From Desulfothermus okinawensis JCM 13304 (GTDB taxonomy: Bacteria; Desulfobacterota; Desulfovibrionia; Desulfovibrionales; Desulfothermaceae): a stretch of 64,000 nucleotides of DNA. Each line of letters opens with the position of its first letter. The first letter of the stretch is position 1. The DNA is taken from positions 1 to 64,000 of the forward strand of contig BBBM01000006.1 of NCBI GenBank assembly GCA_001311565.1. The letters run 5' to 3'. The position numbers were made by a program, and so were the translations under genes. This document shows positions 21,181-33,725 of the stretch, piece by piece. Under the pieces are notes generated by a model, which saw nothing but the letters and a program-made list of their open reading frames with translations, had not been told where the DNA came from and searched no databases.

Positions 21181-21201
21181 TTAACCCAGGTTTATCAAAA
21201 T
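21181..21201 (-). repeat. Third copy of the ATTTTGATAAA repeat
   Basis: Read on the minus strand, this is ATTTTGATAAACCTGGGTTAA in two parts (ATTTTGATAAA, CCTGGGTTAA). It matches the motifs at 8739-8761 and 9901-9921. It lies upstream of folC, far from the Rpn gene, so the repeat is dispersed. Confidence 0.5.
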
Positions 21202-21247
21202 GATAACCCTAGGTTAATATGAAACAATTATTTAAGAGGATATGTCC

Positions 21248-22534
21248 ATGGAATATCGCTATAAAAAGGCACTTAAGTTTTTGTATTCCCTTCAAAAATA
21301 TGGTATAAAATTTGGTCTATCAAAAACAGAAAATCTCCTATTAAAAATGGGTAAGCCTCAAAAGGACCTAAAATTTATCCATATTGCTGGAACAAACGGA
21401 AAAGGCTCTGTTGCCACTTATTTGAATTCAATTCTCACAAAAGCAGGATATAGGGTAGGACTTTACACATCACCCCACCTGGTCTCCTTTACTGAAAGGA
21501 TGAGAATAAATTCTCAGAATATAGCAAAGGAGGATGTGGTATTTTATACAAATATAGTCAGAAAAGTTATGGATGCATCTGAACCCCCTACTTTTTTTTG
21601 AGGCAGTGACTGCATGGCGATTAAATATTTTGCAGATAAAAAGGTGGATGTTGTAATATTGGAAACTGGGATGGGTGGAAGATTAGATGCAACAAATATA
21701 GTTCAACCAATTTTGACTATTATTACAAATGTATCCTTAGAGCATCAGGAATTTCTTGGGGACACACTTGATTTAATTGCAAGGGAAAAAGGAGGTATTA
21801 TAAAGGACAAAATTCCACTTATAACAGGAGTTAAACAAGGTGAACTTATTAAAATTTTAGAAGAAATATGCGGACAAAAAAAAGGCGCCCATGTATGTCT
21901 TGAATAGGGATTTTTCATGTGTTGTTGAAAATGGAACTTATAATTACTTTGGCATAAAAAGAGACTATGAGGGAATCAAAAGTGGGCTAATAGGGAATTA
22001 TCAAAAGAACAATTTGCCCATAGCCTTAGGAAGTATAGAGATATTGAACAACATGGGATTTAATATACAGGATAGTCATGTAAGTTCAGGGATTAAAGAT
22101 GCATTTTGGCCTGGTAGGATGCACATAATTTCTAAATCTCCATCTATTTTATTAGACGGTGCCCATAATATTGCTGCAATGGAGGGATTAAAAGAGTCAA
22201 TTAAAGATATAGATTACAACAGGCTTATACTGGTTATTGGTATTATGGAAGATAAAGATACAAAGTCTATTTTAGATATAATTGTGCCAGTAGCAGATCT
22301 TACCATCTATACACGTCCTGAGTACTACAGGGCAATGGATCCATATAAGCTAAAAAAAACAATATGAAAAAAAAGCATAAATTTGAGATAATAGATGGTC
22401 TTAAAAATGCAATTTCAAGATCAAGAGAACTGGCAAATGGTGATGACCTTATATTAATTACAGGATCTCTATTCACTGTTGGAGAGGCTCTCACTGTTTT
22501 AGATTCTGATAACTATCCCAAAGAGGAAGTATGA
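21248..22534 (+). CDS. folC: Folylpolyglutamate / dihydrofolate synthase
   Basis: This enzyme adds glutamate to folates and may also make dihydrofolate from dihydropteroate. The protein has about 427 aa. FIHIAGTNGKGSVATYL is the Mur-ligase-type P-loop; LYTSPHLVSFTERMRIN and ILETGMGGRLDATNIV are FolC signatures; LLDGAHNIAAMEGL lies in the C-terminal domain. The start at 21248 has AAGAGG seven bases before it. Four A/T-run shifts (T8 at 21592, A8 at 21877, 22352 and 22367) were corrected. Neighbours do not share the pathway. Confidence 0.92.
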
Positions 22535-22551
22535 AGTAGTGGGATTTTATT

Positions 22552-24552
22552 ATGCAGAGAGAAGTACAATTTGAACAATATCTTTTGAATCAAATAGAAG
22601 ACCTAAAGAAGAGGAACGAAGAACTTGAGCTCCTCATAATGGAATATGAGAGGGCAATAGATGCGAGTTCAAGCTACAAGACATTAATGGAGGTTGCCCA
22701 GGATTTAATTGAGCTTAAAAAAAGCACAAAATGCCCTTCAAAAAGAAAGGGATTATTTTAAAAATGTGCTGGATAATTCTGCTGATGCAATTGGTATTGT
22801 AGATGCAAAAGGGAGGTTTATCAGGTGGAACAAAAGGGCTGAAGAGCTTTTTGGTTTTAGCTTTGAAGAACTTAAAGGAAAATCTGCCTTTGATTTATAT
22901 GAAGACAAAGAGCGATTAAATGAGATGCTCTCTGAGCTTAGAAAAAAATGGTTATGTTAGGGATTTTGAGATAGATGTTAGGACTAAGAGTGGCAAATTT
23001 TTGCCCATGGGAATGTCCATAAGCGTTTTAAAAGAAAAGGGAAAGGTAATTGGCAGTGTCTGTGTTGCCAGGGACCTTACCCAGATAAAACAGGCACAGA
23101 GGGAGCTTGAAAAGAGTAAAGAGGCTGCAGAGGCTGCAAGCAGGGCAAAGTCTGAATTTTTGGCCAACATATCCCATGAGATAAGAACGCCAATGAACGC
23201 AATTTTGGGGTTTGCTGAAACCCTCCTCAGTGAAACAGTGAATGAAAGGCATAGAAAATTTTTGGAAACCATACTTTCTAGTGGAAAAAAACCTCTTGGC
23301 ATTAATTGACGATATTTTGGACCTATCAAAAATAGAGGCAGGTAAGCTCAAATTACAGCCAGAGCCAATGGATATAAAAAGTGTGATCTATGAGATGCGA
23401 TCAATTTTTTTGGGATAGGGCAGAAAAAAAAAGGCCTTGAATTTAAGGTTGATATTGATACAGATGTATCAGATATATTTATTTTAGATGAAGTTAGGAT
23501 AAGACAAATACTCATGAATCTCATTAGTAATGCAATAAAATTTACAGATTCAGGGTACGTGAAGATAAAGCTCAGCCAGAAGTTTGTGAGCCCTGGCAAG
23601 GTGGAATTGATCCTTAAAGTAAAAGATACGGGCATTGGTATCCCAAAATCTCAACATCAGGTAATATTTGAAAACTTCAGACAACAGGAAAACCAGAAAA
23701 CAAAGAAATATGGGGGAACAGGACTTGGACTTGCTATTACAAAAAAAACTTGTGGAGCTTATGGGAGGGGAAATAAGGGTTGAGAGTGAAGTTGGCAAGG
23801 GAAGTGTTTTTGAGGTTCATTTGAAGGAAGTTGAAATTGGTTCTAGTACCCTGAATATGGCTCTAACAACTTGTGTAAGGACCAGTACAATGTAAAATTT
23901 GTTGGTGGTTCCATACTTGTAGTTGACGATGTGCCATATAATATTGAGGTTATAAAAAAATTTTTTTTACACGATACAGGTCTTTTAATAACAGGCACTA
24001 CAAGTCCCAGGATTGCCTATGATATGCTTAAAGATATGAATTTTGATCTGGTACTTATGGATATTAGGATGCCTGAATGGGATGGCATTTTACTTACAAA
24101 GCAATTAAGAAAGTCAGATAAATTGAAAAATATTCCAATAATAGCCGTAACTGCAATATCTATAAAGGATAAATTAGATGAGATAAATGAAGTTTTTGAT
24201 GGGTATTTATTAAAACCAATTGAAAGAGCTAAATTAATAGATGTGCTAAAAAAAATTTTTAAAGGTGCAAAATTGTGACGTAAAAAAAATTATTGTCCAG
24301 TTAAAACTACTAATATATCTGGTGATTTTATCCATGAGATAAAAAAAAAGTATTGGAGAAAAAATAAGAAATATAGACGGGGTAATAGAATTTAGCGAAG
24401 TGTATAATCTGGCAGTAAAATGGAATGAAGTTGCTGATAAATATAAATGTAAAGAGGCAAAAAAAATAGGTGATGCGCTTATAACTAGTATTAATGCATG
24501 TGATCTTTTGGCAATTAAAGGGATATTGAATAAAATTAAGAAATTTATCTAA
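22552..24552 (+). CDS. Hybrid histidine kinase (PAS-HisKA-HATPase-REC)
   Basis: The protein has about 665 aa. Order: N-terminal coiled coil, PAS ([19 protein letters not shown]), H-box ([20 protein letters not shown]), N-box ([16 protein letters not shown]), G boxes ([17 protein letters not shown]), receiver ([10 protein letters not shown], Asp in [13 protein letters not shown]) and a helical tail ending [15 protein letters not shown], as found in other hybrid kinases. It is soluble. Six or more homopolymer shifts are present; a TGA at 24276 may be another artefact, since the tail beyond it is typical for the family. The next gene encodes a REC-LuxR regulator, a likely partner. Confidence 0.85.
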
Positions 24553-24594
24553 TTATATAATTAGATATTACTTTTAATTTTAATAGTTAAATAA

Positions 24595-25474
24595 ATGTCT
24601 GATACTTCAAAATTAATTTTAATTGTTGACGACAATGTTAATAATTTGCAGGTGCTGAGCAATATCCTGCTGAGTAATGGATACAACATAGCTGTTGCAG
24701 AAAGGGGAAAAGATGTCTTGTCATTTATTCAGAAAAAGATACCCAATTTAATACTCATGGACATTGTTATGCCAGAGATGAGTGGAATTGAGGTATGTGA
24801 GATACTAAAACAAGACCATAAAACCAGAGATATTCCTATTATTTTTATAAGTGTACACAAAGATACCTTTGAAAAAAATAAAGGCCTTTAGGGCAGGAGG
24901 TGTAGATTATATTACCAAGCCTTTTCAAAAGGAGGAGGTTTTAGCAAGGGTAAATGTTCATCTAGAGCTGCAAAGGGCCAGACAAAAATTAAAGACCATA
25001 AACCAGGAGTTGGAGACAAGGATTTATGAGAGGACAAAAGAGCTTATAGATGCCAATAAAAAAATTAGAAGAAATGAATGTAGCCCTAAAGGTGCTTTTA
25101 GAAAAAAAAGGAAGAACACAAAGACGATTTTGGGAAGCAAATTGTTTTTAACGTAAGGCAAATAATTGAACCATATTTAGATAAACTTAGACAAACACCC
25201 CTTACACGGGAACAGGCGACTATATTAAAGGTAATAGAAAAAAAAATAAAAGAAGTGGTATCCCCCTATGAGAAGGGTTTAAGTCAGAGATATGGTCTTA
25301 CCCCAGCAGAAATACAGATAGTGGAACTAATTAGAGCAGGAAAACCAACCAAGGAAATAGCAGATATCTTGGGTCTGTCCAAAAGGACAGTAGACACCCA
25401 TAGACATAATATAAGAAAAAAAACTTGGAATCCTCAATAAAAACATAAACTTAGTCACCTACCTTTCCTCTTGA
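24595..25474 (+). CDS. Response regulator with LuxR-type HTH
   Basis: The protein has about 292 aa: a receiver (LILIVDDNVNN, Asp in LILMDIVMPEMSG, Lys in YITKPF), a long coiled coil (ARQKLKTINQELETRIYERT), and a LuxR/GerE HTH (LTPAEIQIVELIRAGKPTKE, LGLSKRTVDTHRHNIRKKLG). This arrangement is common in Desulfobacterota regulators paired with PAS kinases. It follows the hybrid kinase gene by 42 bases and probably forms a two-component pair with it. Shifts near 24872, 25059, 25107 and 25417 were corrected; the repaired end is ...NLVTYLSS. Confidence 0.85.
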
Positions 25475-25635
25475 AAGGGAATTTAAATAATACTTATATC
25501 GCTTACGCATTATATACAAATTTTTCCAGTATTGTGCTTGAATGGATTTTTGTTTAATCCTTGGGTTTATAATAGGAAAAAGATAATTAAAAGGTGTTTT
25601 TTTGTTTATAACCCATAACCTTATGGAGGCGTGTT

Positions 25636-26290
25636 ATGTCGGTAGATACCACTGTTGATTCCTTTAAAGGTCACAGGTTGGCAGGGTGGCTTGATTGGCT
25701 TCAGATGTTAACTGGCCTGACCCTTGTGTGTTTTTTTGTTTGCACACATGTTGTTTGTTGGCAGTGTAATTTTTGGTGCCAGGTCCCTTGACTTTGTGGC
25801 GGAGCTTTTTGAGAAGACCTATCTTGCCAGGTGGGTGGTCCTATTTTGTTTTTTTCTTTTTTTTACTTCATGGTTTCTTAGGTGCCAGGAAAATGCCCTT
25901 TAGGACAAAGGAGCAGAAGTTGATTGTGAGACATGCCAAGATGATGCGCCACAGAGACACCTGGTTTTGGGTAATTCAAGCTGTAACTGGGGCCATCTTA
26001 CTTGTTATTGCTTCCATCCACATGTGGACAATTCTCTCTGACCTTCCAATAACAGCTGCCAAGGGAGCCAGTGAATTAAAAAAATGGTCTCTGGCTTATC
26101 TTTTACCTCTTGCTTATAGCAGCTGCTGCGCTCCATGGATGTATTGGTCTCTACAGGATTGGAGTTAAGTGGGGAGTGGTTACAAGGGCAAAAAGGATTA
26201 ACGCACTGAAGTTTATATATTGTTTGATTGGAATTTATGTTGTGGTTGAGTTGTTGATTATGCTTAGATTTTATTTTTTTAAAAGTTTAA
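25636..26290 (+). CDS. frdC: Fumarate reductase dihaem cytochrome b subunit
   Basis: This membrane anchor of about 215 aa links menaquinone to the flavoprotein. Five hydrophobic helices can be followed after rejoining frames. Histidines fit for two haems lie in KGHRLAGWL, AHMLFVG, SIHMWTIL and ALHGCIGLYR, as in the Wolinella-type enzyme. Shifts occur near 25731 (T7), 25829 (a missing G), 25848-25864 (T runs) and 26112. The end is uncertain: reading T7 at 26274-26280 as T6 gives a stop at 26290; other readings run into frdA. The ribosome site GGAGG precedes ATG 25636, and TATAAT at 25568-25573 may be the -10 box. Confidence 0.82.
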
Positions 26291-26320
26291 CTAAAAAAAA
26301 GCTTAAGCGGGGTAAGAAAG

Positions 26321-28155
26321 ATGCAGACCTTTTATACAGATATGTTGTGCATAGGTGGAGGCCTTGCTGGGGAAAGGGTTGCCATTGAGGCAGCTGCAGC
26401 AGGGTTTGATTGTATAGTGCTTAGTCTGGTTCCCCCAAGGAGGTCCCATTCATGTGCTGCGCAGGGGGGGATGCAGGCAGCCCTTGGAAACTGTGCAATG
26501 GGAGAAGGGGATTCTCCAGATGTCCATTTTGAAGATACAGTGAAGGGATCAGATTGGGGATGTGACCAGGAAGTGGCCAGACTGTTTGTGGATACAGCTC
26601 CTATTGTGATGAGAGAGCTTGCTTTTTGGGGGGTTCCTTGGAACAGGGTAGTTCCAGGTCCTGCAGTCTATTTTAAAGGTGGTCAAAAATTTGAGGTCTA
26701 TGAAAAAGAAGAAAAGGCTGGGCTAATTACTGCAAGGGCCTTTGGTGGCACAGCCAAGTGGAGGACCTGCTATACTGCAGATGGAACAGGTCATTCTGTT
26801 TTATACACCATGGACTGTAAAGCAGTAGAACTTGGAGTTAATGTCCACGATAGGGTGGAGGCCTTATCCATTATACACGATGGCGAAAATTGTCTTGGAG
26901 TAGTTGCAAGGTGCCTTAGGACAGGAGAGTTGCTGGTATATTTTGCAAAGTCAGTCCTAATTGCAACAGGTGGATATGGACGCATTTATAAGCACACCAC
27001 CAATGCAGTTATAAATCAGGGAACAGGCCTGATTTTGGCTCTAGATACTGGTATTGTGCCCCTTGGGAATATGGAGGCAGTGCAATTTCATCCTACAGGG
27101 ATCGTTCCAACAGATATCTTGGTAACAGAAGGATGTAGAGGTGATGGTGGAGTGCTTTTGGATAAAAATGAATACAGGTTTATGCCAGACTATGAGCCTG
27201 AAAAGGCAGAGCTTGCATCCAGGGACGTGGTCTCAAGGCGTATGACAGAACATATTAGAAAAGGCTTTGGGGTAAAGAGTCCATATGGAGATCATCTATG
27301 GCTTGATATAAGGCACCTTGGGGAGAAACACATCACCACAAAGCTAAGGGAAGTATACGATATCTGCATGAATTTCCTTGGAATTAACCCAATACACCAA
27401 CTCATTCCTGTAAGGCCCACACAACACTACAGTATGGGTGGTGTTCGAACAAATAAAGATGGTGCTGCATATGGTCTCAAAGGCCTTTTTGCAGCAGGCG
27501 AAGCTTCGTGCTGGGACCTCCATGGGTTTAACAGGCTAGGTGGTAATTCACTGGCAGAGACAGTTGTTGCTGGAAAGATAGTGGGAGAAAAGATAGTGGA
27601 ATTCTTAAAAGGTTATGAAGTGGATATTAAGACATCATATGCAACAGCTGAAGTAAAGAAACAAAAAGAGCGCATTGAAAAGCTAAAGAGATCATCTGGT
27701 GGTGAAAATGTCTATAAATTGCGCAATGAGATGCAGGAAATTATGATGGAGAAGGTGGGAATATTCAGAAATGAAAAAGACCTGCAGGAGGCCGTTGACT
27801 CACTACAAGACTTGCTTCACAGGAGTAAAAACCTATCACTTGTATCCAGTGGAATTGGGGCAAACCCAGAACTTGCTGAGGCGCTGAGACTTCCAGGGAT
27901 GATTAAGGTTGCACTTTGTATTGCCTATGGAGCTTTGCAAAGGAAGGAGAGTAGAGGTGCCCACTATAGAGAAGACTATCCATTTAGGATGATAAAGAGT
28001 GGCTGACCAGGACCTTGGCCACCTGGAAAGAGGGTAGTGATCTACCCACTTTAGAGTATGAACCTGCTTCAAAGGTATTCCATCTACCTCCAGGTGATAG
28101 GGGTTATGGGGAAGGAAAGGTGATCTCTTCTGATGGGGATGCACCTGGCGATTAG
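26321..28155 (+). CDS. frdA: Fumarate reductase/succinate dehydrogenase flavoprotein
   Basis: The protein has about 611 aa. The FAD-binding start is MLCIGGGLAGERVAIEAAA; RRSHSCAAQGGMQAALGN holds the His for covalent FAD; further signatures are QFHPTGIVPTDILVTEGCRG and the active-site part SMGGVRTN. It reduces fumarate or oxidises succinate in a complex with FrdB and FrdC. A GG near 27992 should be GGG: the frame then runs past the apparent stop at 28006 to ...DGDAPGD and ends at 28155, just before frdB. Long, unbroken reading over 1.6 kb matches the lack of A/T runs above five. Confidence 0.95.
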
Positions 28156-28206
28156 AACTGGGCTCAGCTTGGTAATAAAAAAATCACATAAAAGAGAGAG
28201 GAGACC

Positions 28207-28974
28207 ATGAGTAGAACACTCCATTTTGAAATATTTCGTTACAACCCAATGGATCCTGATTCAAAGCCCCATATGCAGACATATTATCTAGAAGAAAAGG
28301 AAAATTTGACTCTGTTTTTGGCCTTGAATGAGATAAGGGAGACCCAGGATCCATCCCTTCAGTTTGATTTTGTCTGTAGGGCAGCAGTTTGTGGGTCATG
28401 TGCAATGGTAATAAATGGACGTCCTGGCCTTGCGTGTAAGACCAAGACAAAGGATTTACCAGACAAGATTACCCTTCATCCACTCCCAGTATTTAAGTTG
28501 ATTGGAGACCTATCTGTGGACACTGGTACGTGGTTTAGGGGTGTGGCAAAGAAGATAGAAGCCTGGGTGCATACTCAAAAGACATTTGATCCAAATGCAC
28601 TGGAAGAGAGGATGGATAATGATCTGGCTAACGAGATCTTTGAACTGGACAGGTGTATTGAATGTGGGTGTTGTATTGCAGCGTGTGGAACTGCCAGAAT
28701 GAGGGAAGATTTTCTGGGTGCTGCAACAATCAACAAAATAGCCAGGTTTTACATTGATCCAAGAGATGAGCGGACTGATGAAGAATATTTTGAAGTAATA
28801 GGAACAGATGAGGGAGTCTTTGGATGTATGGGACTTCTTGGTTGTGAAGATGTGTGTCCAAAACAGATTCCACTTCAGGATCAGCTGGGAATAATGAGGA
28901 GAAAGATGGCAATTGCATCCTTAGGTGGCAAAGTGGGAAAGCTGTTTTCAGTATTTTCCAAGAAAAAGAAATAG
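28207..28974 (+). CDS. frdB: Fumarate reductase iron-sulfur subunit
   Basis: This is an intact 255-aa protein. It carries the [2Fe-2S] motif CRAAVCGSCAMVINGRPGLAC, the [4Fe-4S] motif CIECGCCIAACG and a third cluster motif CMGLLGCEDVCPKQIP, passing electrons between the haem subunit and FAD. The order frdC-frdA-frdB and the type of sequence fit the menaquinone-linked class of epsilon- and deltaproteobacteria, which can work in both directions. GAGAGGAGACC precedes the start. Fumarase genes follow after 11 bases. Confidence 0.95.
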   Translation: MSRTLHFEIFRYNPMDPDSKPHMQTYYLEEKENLTLFLALNEIRETQDPSLQFDFVCRAAVCGSCAMVINGRPGLACKTKTKDLPDKITLHPLPVFKLIGDLSVDTGTWFRGVAKKIEAWVHTQKTFDPNALEERMDNDLANEIFELDRCIECGCCIAACGTARMREDFLGAATINKIARFYIDPRDERTDEEYFEVIGTDEGVFGCMGLLGCEDVCPKQIPLQDQLGIMRRKMAIASLGGKVGKLFSVFSKKKK

Positions 28975-28985
28975 TGGAGATAGTT

Positions 28986-29826
28986 ATGAAAGTTTTCAAT
29001 GCTAATGAGATTTATTCTAAGATGAAAGAGGTGATTTTGGATGCAGGGTGTAATCTCCCTAAGGATGTGGAAGGCGCCCTGGCTAAGGCATATAAAGAGG
29101 AGACCTCAAACTCTGCCAGAGAAATTCTATCCCAGCTTTTAGAGAATGCGAAATTGGCCAGGGAAAGTAGACTTCCCTTATGTCAGGATACTGGTGTTGG
29201 TATATTTTTTGTGGAAATAGGAGATGAGGTAAAGATAGAGGGCGAGCACATATCAGACGTATTATCAAGGGCAATGGTGGATGCATACAGGGAAGGATAC
29301 TTCAGGAAGTCTCTGTGTAATCCATTTACCAGACAGAACACAGGGGATAATACTCCGGCGATGATCCACTATGACCTGGTTAAAGGGGACAGGCTAAAGA
29401 TTCTATTTATGGCCAAAGGTGGTGGTAGTGAAAACATGTCCAGGTGTACAATGCTGGCCCCTGCTGCTGGATGGGAAGGGATAAAAGAGTTTGTGGTTAA
29501 AAGGGTGGCAGAGTCTGGTCCAAATCCATGTCCTCCAATAATAGTTGGGGTTGGGATTGGGGGAACCTTTGACTATGCCCCTATCCTGGCAAAAAAAGGC
29601 CCTATTCAGGCCAATTGGTGACAGACATCCAGATGAGGACATAGCCAGCAAGGAAGAAGAACTCTTATCTGCTATAAATGATTTAGGTATAGGTCCCATG
29701 GGTCTTGGAGGTAAGACAACTGCCCTGGCTGTAAAGATAAATGTCAAGGAGTGTCACATTGCCTCCCTGCCAGTTGCAGTAAATATACAGTGTCATTCTG
29801 CAAGGTATAAGGAGGTAATTTTTTAG
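28986..29826 (+). CDS. fumA: Fumarate hydratase class I, alpha subunit
   Basis: The protein has about 280 aa. Cysteines for the oxygen-sensitive [4Fe-4S] cluster sit in RLPLCQDTGVGIFF, ENMSRCTMLAPAAGW and NPCPPIIVGVGIGGTFD. It hydrates fumarate to malate with the beta subunit. An A7 at 29590-29596 breaks the frame; six A gives ILAKKALFRPIGDRHPDED. The stop TAG at 29824 directly abuts the beta-subunit start at 29827. Confidence 0.93.
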
Positions 29827-30365
29827 ATGAATACATATAAATTAAAGACCCCTTTAAGTGATGAAGATATTTTAAAATTAAGGACAGGGGACGTTGTTTT
29901 GATATCTGGTGTAATTTACACTGCAAGGGATGCAGCCCATAAGAGGCTCATTGAATCAATTGATAAAGGTGAGGAACTACCGTTTCCCATTAAAGGTCGG
30001 TCATTTACTATGTGGGGCCGACCCCTCCCCCCCCTGGAAGGCCAATAGGGTCAGCTGGCCCAACTACCAGTTATAGGATGGATCCATATGCTCCAACCCT
30101 ATATAAATTGGGACTAAAGGCATCCATTGGAAAGGGAAAGAGATCAGATGAGGTGAAAAAGGCCCTTCAGGAATATAAGGGAGTTTATCTTGGGGCAACA
30201 GGTGGTGCTGGTGCACTTTTGTCCCAGAGGATAAAAGAGGCAAGGGTAATTGCGCATGAGGATTTAGGTCCTGAGGCCATAAGAGAGTTGGTGGTAGAAG
30301 ATTTTCCAACCCTGGTTATAAATGATGCATATGGTGGCGAGTTATATGTAAAACCAAAAATTTGA
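29827..30365 (+). CDS. fumB: Fumarate hydratase class I, beta subunit
   Basis: The protein has about 180 aa. [20 protein letters not shown] and [19 protein letters not shown] are beta-subunit signatures, with [17 protein letters not shown] and [12 protein letters not shown] following. The two halves join if one base is added near 29998 (GGTCGG to GGTCGGG or similar), giving PIKG[13 protein letters not shown]. It completes fumarase with the alpha subunit. The exact C-terminus (KPKI) may be slightly off because of an A5 before the stop. Confidence 0.9.
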
Positions 30366-30385
30366 TTATGAGGAGCTTAATTTTC

Positions 30386-30602
30386 ATGGAGAGAAAGAAA
30401 AAAATTAATAGCAGCAATTTCAGCTGCCATATATATGTATTTAGAACAAGAGGCCATGGCTGCATCTATGATGGCACAGACCCCTGTGTCAGCTCCCAGG
30501 CAGCAGATCAACTTTCCAGTTACCAGTCCATGGTCCTTGGCTGGCAGGATGAGTATTATGGAGAGACGTTTTAATTGGCAGTATCGTTTGTGTAAATTTT
30601 AA
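30386..30602 (+). CDS. Small accessory protein of a biotin-dependent carboxylase, tentative
   Basis: Read with A6 instead of A7 near 30405, the frame from ATG 30386 gives a 72-aa protein starting MERKKKLIAAISAAIYMYLE and containing SPWSLAGRMSIMERR. The pattern (one short helix IAAISAAI, then a proline-rich linker and PWSLAGR) resembles short proteins encoded next to sodium-pump decarboxylase or carboxyltransferase genes. It lies 15 bases before the biotin carboxyltransferase gene, with GAGGAG ten bases before its start. Without the correction the product would differ completely, so confidence is moderate. Confidence 0.6.
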
Positions 30603-30617
30603 TCTAAGGAGTATGTT

Positions 30618-32626
30618 ATGGTAGAAAAGCATGGAGTACTAGAAGCAGGTACCCTGGAAGATAAAGTAGAGGTGAAGAATCCATTAAAGATCCAGGATTT
30701 GACCATGAGGGATGGACACCAGTCCCTATTTGCAACCAGGGCCTACCTGGAAGATTTACTGCCCATTGCAGAGGAAATGGACAAAGTGGGCTTTTATTCA
30801 ATGGAAGTGTGGGGCGGGGCAACATTTGATTCCTGCCACAGGTTTCTAGGAGAGGATCCATGGGAAAGACTAAGACAGTTTAAAAAAACACATAAAAAAA
30901 ATACACCCCTATCCATGCTCCTTCGTGGCCAAAATCTAGTTGGATATAGAAATTATGCAGATGACGTGGCAGAGGCATTTGTGGAGAGGTGTTGTGTCAA
31001 TGGAATTGATATATTCAGGGTCTTTGATGCATTAAATGATTTTAGAAATTTCAAAACCGCAGTAAAAGTAATTAAGGCAAATAAGAAACATTTTCAAGGG
31101 AGTATTTGCTACTCTCTAACCGAGCAAAGAATGGGTGGACCTGTATACAACCTTCAGTATTATCTGGATAAGGCCAAGGAATTGGAAGATATGGGGCTGA
31201 TACCATATGCATCAAGGATATGGCTGGTCTTATGGCCCCTTATGATGCATATGTGCTGATCAAGGCATTAAAAGAAACCGTTAAAGTCCCAATTCATCTC
31301 CACAGTCATTTCACATCGGGAATGGCTGACATGACTATGTTAAAGGCCATTGAAGCAGGGGTAGACATTATTGATACATGTCTTTCCCCATGGGCTTACA
31401 GGACATCTCATCCAGCCAGTGAGCCCATTGTTGTTGCACTCAAAGGAACAAACAGGGACACTGGCCTTGATTTAAAACAACTTATTAAATGTGCAAAACA
31501 TTTTGAACAGATAACACCTAAATACAGACATCTTTTAGATGACAGGATCTCTGTAATAGATGTGAATGTACTTCTACATCAAACACCAGGTGGTATGCTA
31601 TCAAATCTTGTAAATCAGTTAAGGGAAATGGATGCAATTGATAAATTGGAAGATGTATTTAAAGAACTACCAAGGGTAAGAAAAGAACTTGGACAGGTGC
31701 CTTTAGTTACTCCAACCTCACAGATAGTTGGAACACAAACTGTGAACAATGTTCTCTTTGATACACCTGATGAGAGATATAAGATGATAACAGCCCAGGT
31801 CAAGGATTTATGTTTTGGTCTATATGGTAAAACCCCAGCTCCAATAGACCGTGAAGTACAGAAAAAGGCACTTAAAGGGTATCCAAGGGGAGAAAAGCCA
31901 TTTACTGGTCGTCCTGCAGACATCTTAGAGCCTGAGCTTGAAAAGGCCAAAAAGGAGATTGGTGACCTTGCCAAGGATATAGATGATCTCCTCATCTATG
32001 CCTTGTATCCTGTTACTGGCAAGAAGTTTCTAAGGATTAAATATGGACTGGATGAGATGCCTGAAGAGATGAAGCCAAAGACAATGGAAGATGTAAAGAG
32101 AGAGCAGGAACTCATTGAAAAGGCCAAAAAAAGGGCTTTTAGTTGAAAAGGTAGAAAAAGAAACACCAGAGAAGAGTGCAAATGTGAGAACATTTAATGT
32201 ATTTGTGGATGATGAATATTTTAAAGTTGAAGTGGATTCTTTAGATGGCCAACCAATGATTACTCAGATGGCACCTATGCCCGGTTATGTACCACCTGCT
32301 CATCAGCCACAGCCACCAGCACCACCAACTCCTCCAAAGGCTGAAAAAGCAGCACCAGCACCTAAAAAAAGAAGAGGCAAAGGAAGAGAAAAAAACATCT
32401 GGCCCGATTTCAGGCACTCCAGTAGAGGCACCTATGCCTGGTATTATAATCAGGTTAGAAAAAAAATGTAGGTGATCAGGTAAATGAAGGGGATGTACTA
32501 CTTATTTTAGAAGCAATGAAGATGGAAAACTCTATTACATCCCCCACATCTGGAGAGGTCAAGGAGATCAGGGTAAAAGAAGGTGAAAATGTGTCCAAGG
32601 GTCAGGTCCTTGTGGTGGTTGGTTAA
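30618..32626 (+). CDS. Pyruvate/oxaloacetate carboxyltransferase with biotin domain (5S-1.3S or PycB/OadA type)
   Basis: The protein has about 669 aa. LTMRDGHQSLFATR and HLHSHFTSGMA bind the metal; the HMGL-like barrel is followed by a Pro/Ala-rich linker (residues about 560-590) and a biotinyl domain with EAMKMEN. It moves CO2 between biotin and pyruvate/oxaloacetate. A G4 near 31196 should be G5; A7 runs near 32126, 32370 and 32459 are one too long. No biotin carboxylase (AccC/PycA) gene is in the window, while a 12S-like gene is at 36851, so it may be the 5S + 1.3S part of methylmalonyl-CoA:pyruvate transcarboxylase. Alternatives are PycB or the OadA subunit of a sodium pump. Confidence 0.9.
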
Positions 32627-32660
32627 ATGCAGGATACGGAACTTTGAACATTAAAAGATG

Positions 32661-33652
<992 letters not shown>

Positions 33653-33680
33653 AATAAATATATAGTGGAATGAACAAAAG

Positions 33681-33699
33681 GGCCCATATTATATGGGCC
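33681..33699 (+). terminator. Terminator-like hairpin after mdh
   Basis: GGCCCAT and ATGGGCC pair around a short ATTAT loop, followed by TTAAAAATTTTT. It lies between mdh and the B12-binding subunit gene, so it may only partly stop transcription inside the cluster. Confidence 0.5.
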
Positions 33700-33725
33700 T
33701 TAAAAATTTTTAGTGGGGGCTTTTT

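Noticed and set aside
24276-24278. TGA inside the hybrid kinase as a possible selenocysteine codon
   Set aside because: No SECIS-like hairpin was noticed, and the residue position is not one used by any selenoprotein family; a run error nearby is more likely.
30362-30574. Cys-rich 70-aa frame beginning MIMRSLIF
   Set aside because: After removing one A from the A7 near 30405 the same start leads into a coherent IAAISAAIYMYLE protein; the Cys-rich tail is out of frame.
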